From: an uncultured Bacilli bacterium | GTDB taxonomy: Bacteria; Bacillota_I; Bacilli_A; RF39; UBA660 | DNA length: 5,320 nucleotides | Direction of reading: 5' to 3' | Assembly: GCA_947632275.1 (NCBI GenBank) | Contig: CANROR010000078.1 | Coordinates: 1-5,320, forward strand | In this document: positions 4,841 through 5,320 of the stretch, one piece after another | Layout: every line of letters starts with the position of its first letter | How positions within the stretch are numbered: position 1 is the stretch's first letter | The notes under the pieces: model-generated | What the model was told of the DNA's origin: nothing | The model's database searches: none | What the model saw: the letters and a program-made list of their open reading frames with translations, nothing else | Program-made: the position numbers and the translations under genes

Positions 4841-5320
4841 AACTTTACTGGAAATTAAAAATTTAGAAAAAAATTATCACACATTAAATGGTGAAATAAA
4901 AGCAATTGATAATATTAGTTTAGAGGTTAAAGCGGAAGAATTTATTGCTATCGTTGGTTCTAGTGGATGTGGTAAATCAACACTTTTAAACATTTTGGCA
5001 GGCCTCGATACGGCATCTAATGGCGAAATAAATTATTTAAAAAAAGATTTAAAAATTGGTTATATGCTTCAAGAAGACGCCTTATTTCCTTGGCTTACCA
5101 TTTTCGAAAATGCTTGTTTAGGTTTGGATATTGAAAATACAAAAACAGAAGAAAATCTAAATTATGTTAAAAATTTACTTAAAACTTATGGCCTATCCGA
5201 ATTTCAAGATAAATATCCTTCCCAACTGTCCGGCGGTATGAAACAAAGAGTAGCTTTGATTAGGACGCTCGCAACTAAACCTGACATCTTACTATTAGAT
5301 GAACCCTTTTCGGCTTTAGA
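4833..5320 (+). CDS. ABC transporter ATP-binding protein, NitT/TauT/SsuB type (partial, runs off the right edge)
   Basis: This is the cytoplasmic ATPase that powers the importer served by the preceding binding protein. The visible 162 residues carry Walker A GSSGCGKST (42-50), the Q-loop in YMLQEDALFPWLT (77-89, Gln80), the ABC signature LSGGMKQR (132-139), Walker B ILLLDEP (152-158) and the start of the D-loop FSAL (159-162). The LFPW stretch after the Q-loop and the YPSQLSGGM context are typical of the SsuB/TauB/ThiZ branch. The ATG (4833-4835) overlaps the binding-protein gene by 8 bp in a different frame with only a weak Shine-Dalgarno, so translational coupling is likely. The segment between Walker A and the Q-loop looks somewhat compact. 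The His-switch region and C-terminus (about 80-90 residues) are outside the window, and a permease gene is expected beyond it. Confidence 0.95.
   Translation, partial: MTKTLLEIKNLEKNYHTLNGEIKAIDNISLEVKAEEFIAIVGSSGCGKSTLLNILAGLDTASNGEINYLKKDLKIGYMLQEDALFPWLTIFENACLGLDIENTKTEENLNYVKNLLKTYGLSEFQDKYPSQLSGGMKQRVALIRTLATKPDILLLDEPFSAL

Noticed and set aside
1..5320. A Mycoplasma-like code in which TGA means Trp
   Set aside because: Every Trp codon inspected is TGG and no conserved protein requires reading through TGA. The lack of TGA stops among six genes is expected in AT-rich DNA.
1..5320. CRISPR arrays, tRNA or rRNA genes, insertion sequences, phage or defence genes
   Set aside because: No direct-repeat arrays, cloverleaf arms, terminal inverted repeats or transposase/integrase motifs were seen; all long frames are accounted for.

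Overview
This AT-rich window (by eye) reads with the standard bacterial code. Every Trp codon inspected is TGG, and all six complete genes stop at TAA or TAG. The ribosomal proteins look like Bacillota: S12 is the long form with a lysine-rich N-terminal insertion, and S7 and EF-G are of ordinary bacterial type. My best guess is a low-GC Bacillota lineage, perhaps one of the uncultured Bacilli or Mollicutes-like gut groups. That placement is inference, not something the window proves.

Layout. Positions 1-1460 (minus strand) hold the start of a str operon: a strong promoter, an untranslated leader of about 90 nt with a stable hairpin, rpsL, rpsG, and the first 141 codons of fusA, which runs off the left edge. 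Positions 1495-3772 (minus strand) hold a compact three-gene operon with its own promoter and terminator. It encodes a 392-aa coiled-coil/acidic-linker protein, a 237-aa helical protein and a 95-aa helical protein. I do not recognise any of the three as a named family. Each carries one or more copies of a degenerate helical repeat of about 30-37 residues that resembles the mTERF-type helical repeat. Positions 3797-5320 (plus strand) are divergent and hold an ABC importer: a membrane-anchored NMT1/NitT/TauT-type substrate-binding protein with a TTG start, then an overlapping ATPase gene that runs off the right edge.

How the genes relate. The str genes supply two 30S proteins and elongation factor G and should be controlled together by the promoter at 1432-1460. 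The three unknown genes are tightly packed (15-nt gap, then a 1-nt stop/start overlap), each with a good Shine-Dalgarno sequence, so they are probably made together and may act together. They are insulated from the str operon by a terminator, so a shared ribosomal role cannot be read from adjacency. The transporter genes are a standard binding-protein/ATPase pair whose permease should lie just beyond the window; the substrate cannot be read from the sequence.

Points most worth a second look: the unknown helical-repeat operon; an Ile in S12 where bacteria almost always have Pro (E. coli Pro90, a streptomycin-dependence site); the rpsL leader hairpin; and three exact copies of an 8-mer at 16/32-bp spacing in front of the transporter. 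No stretch longer than 300 bases lacks a gene. The two intergenic regions (1334-1521 and 3717-3847) hold the promoters, leader, terminator and repeats listed below.
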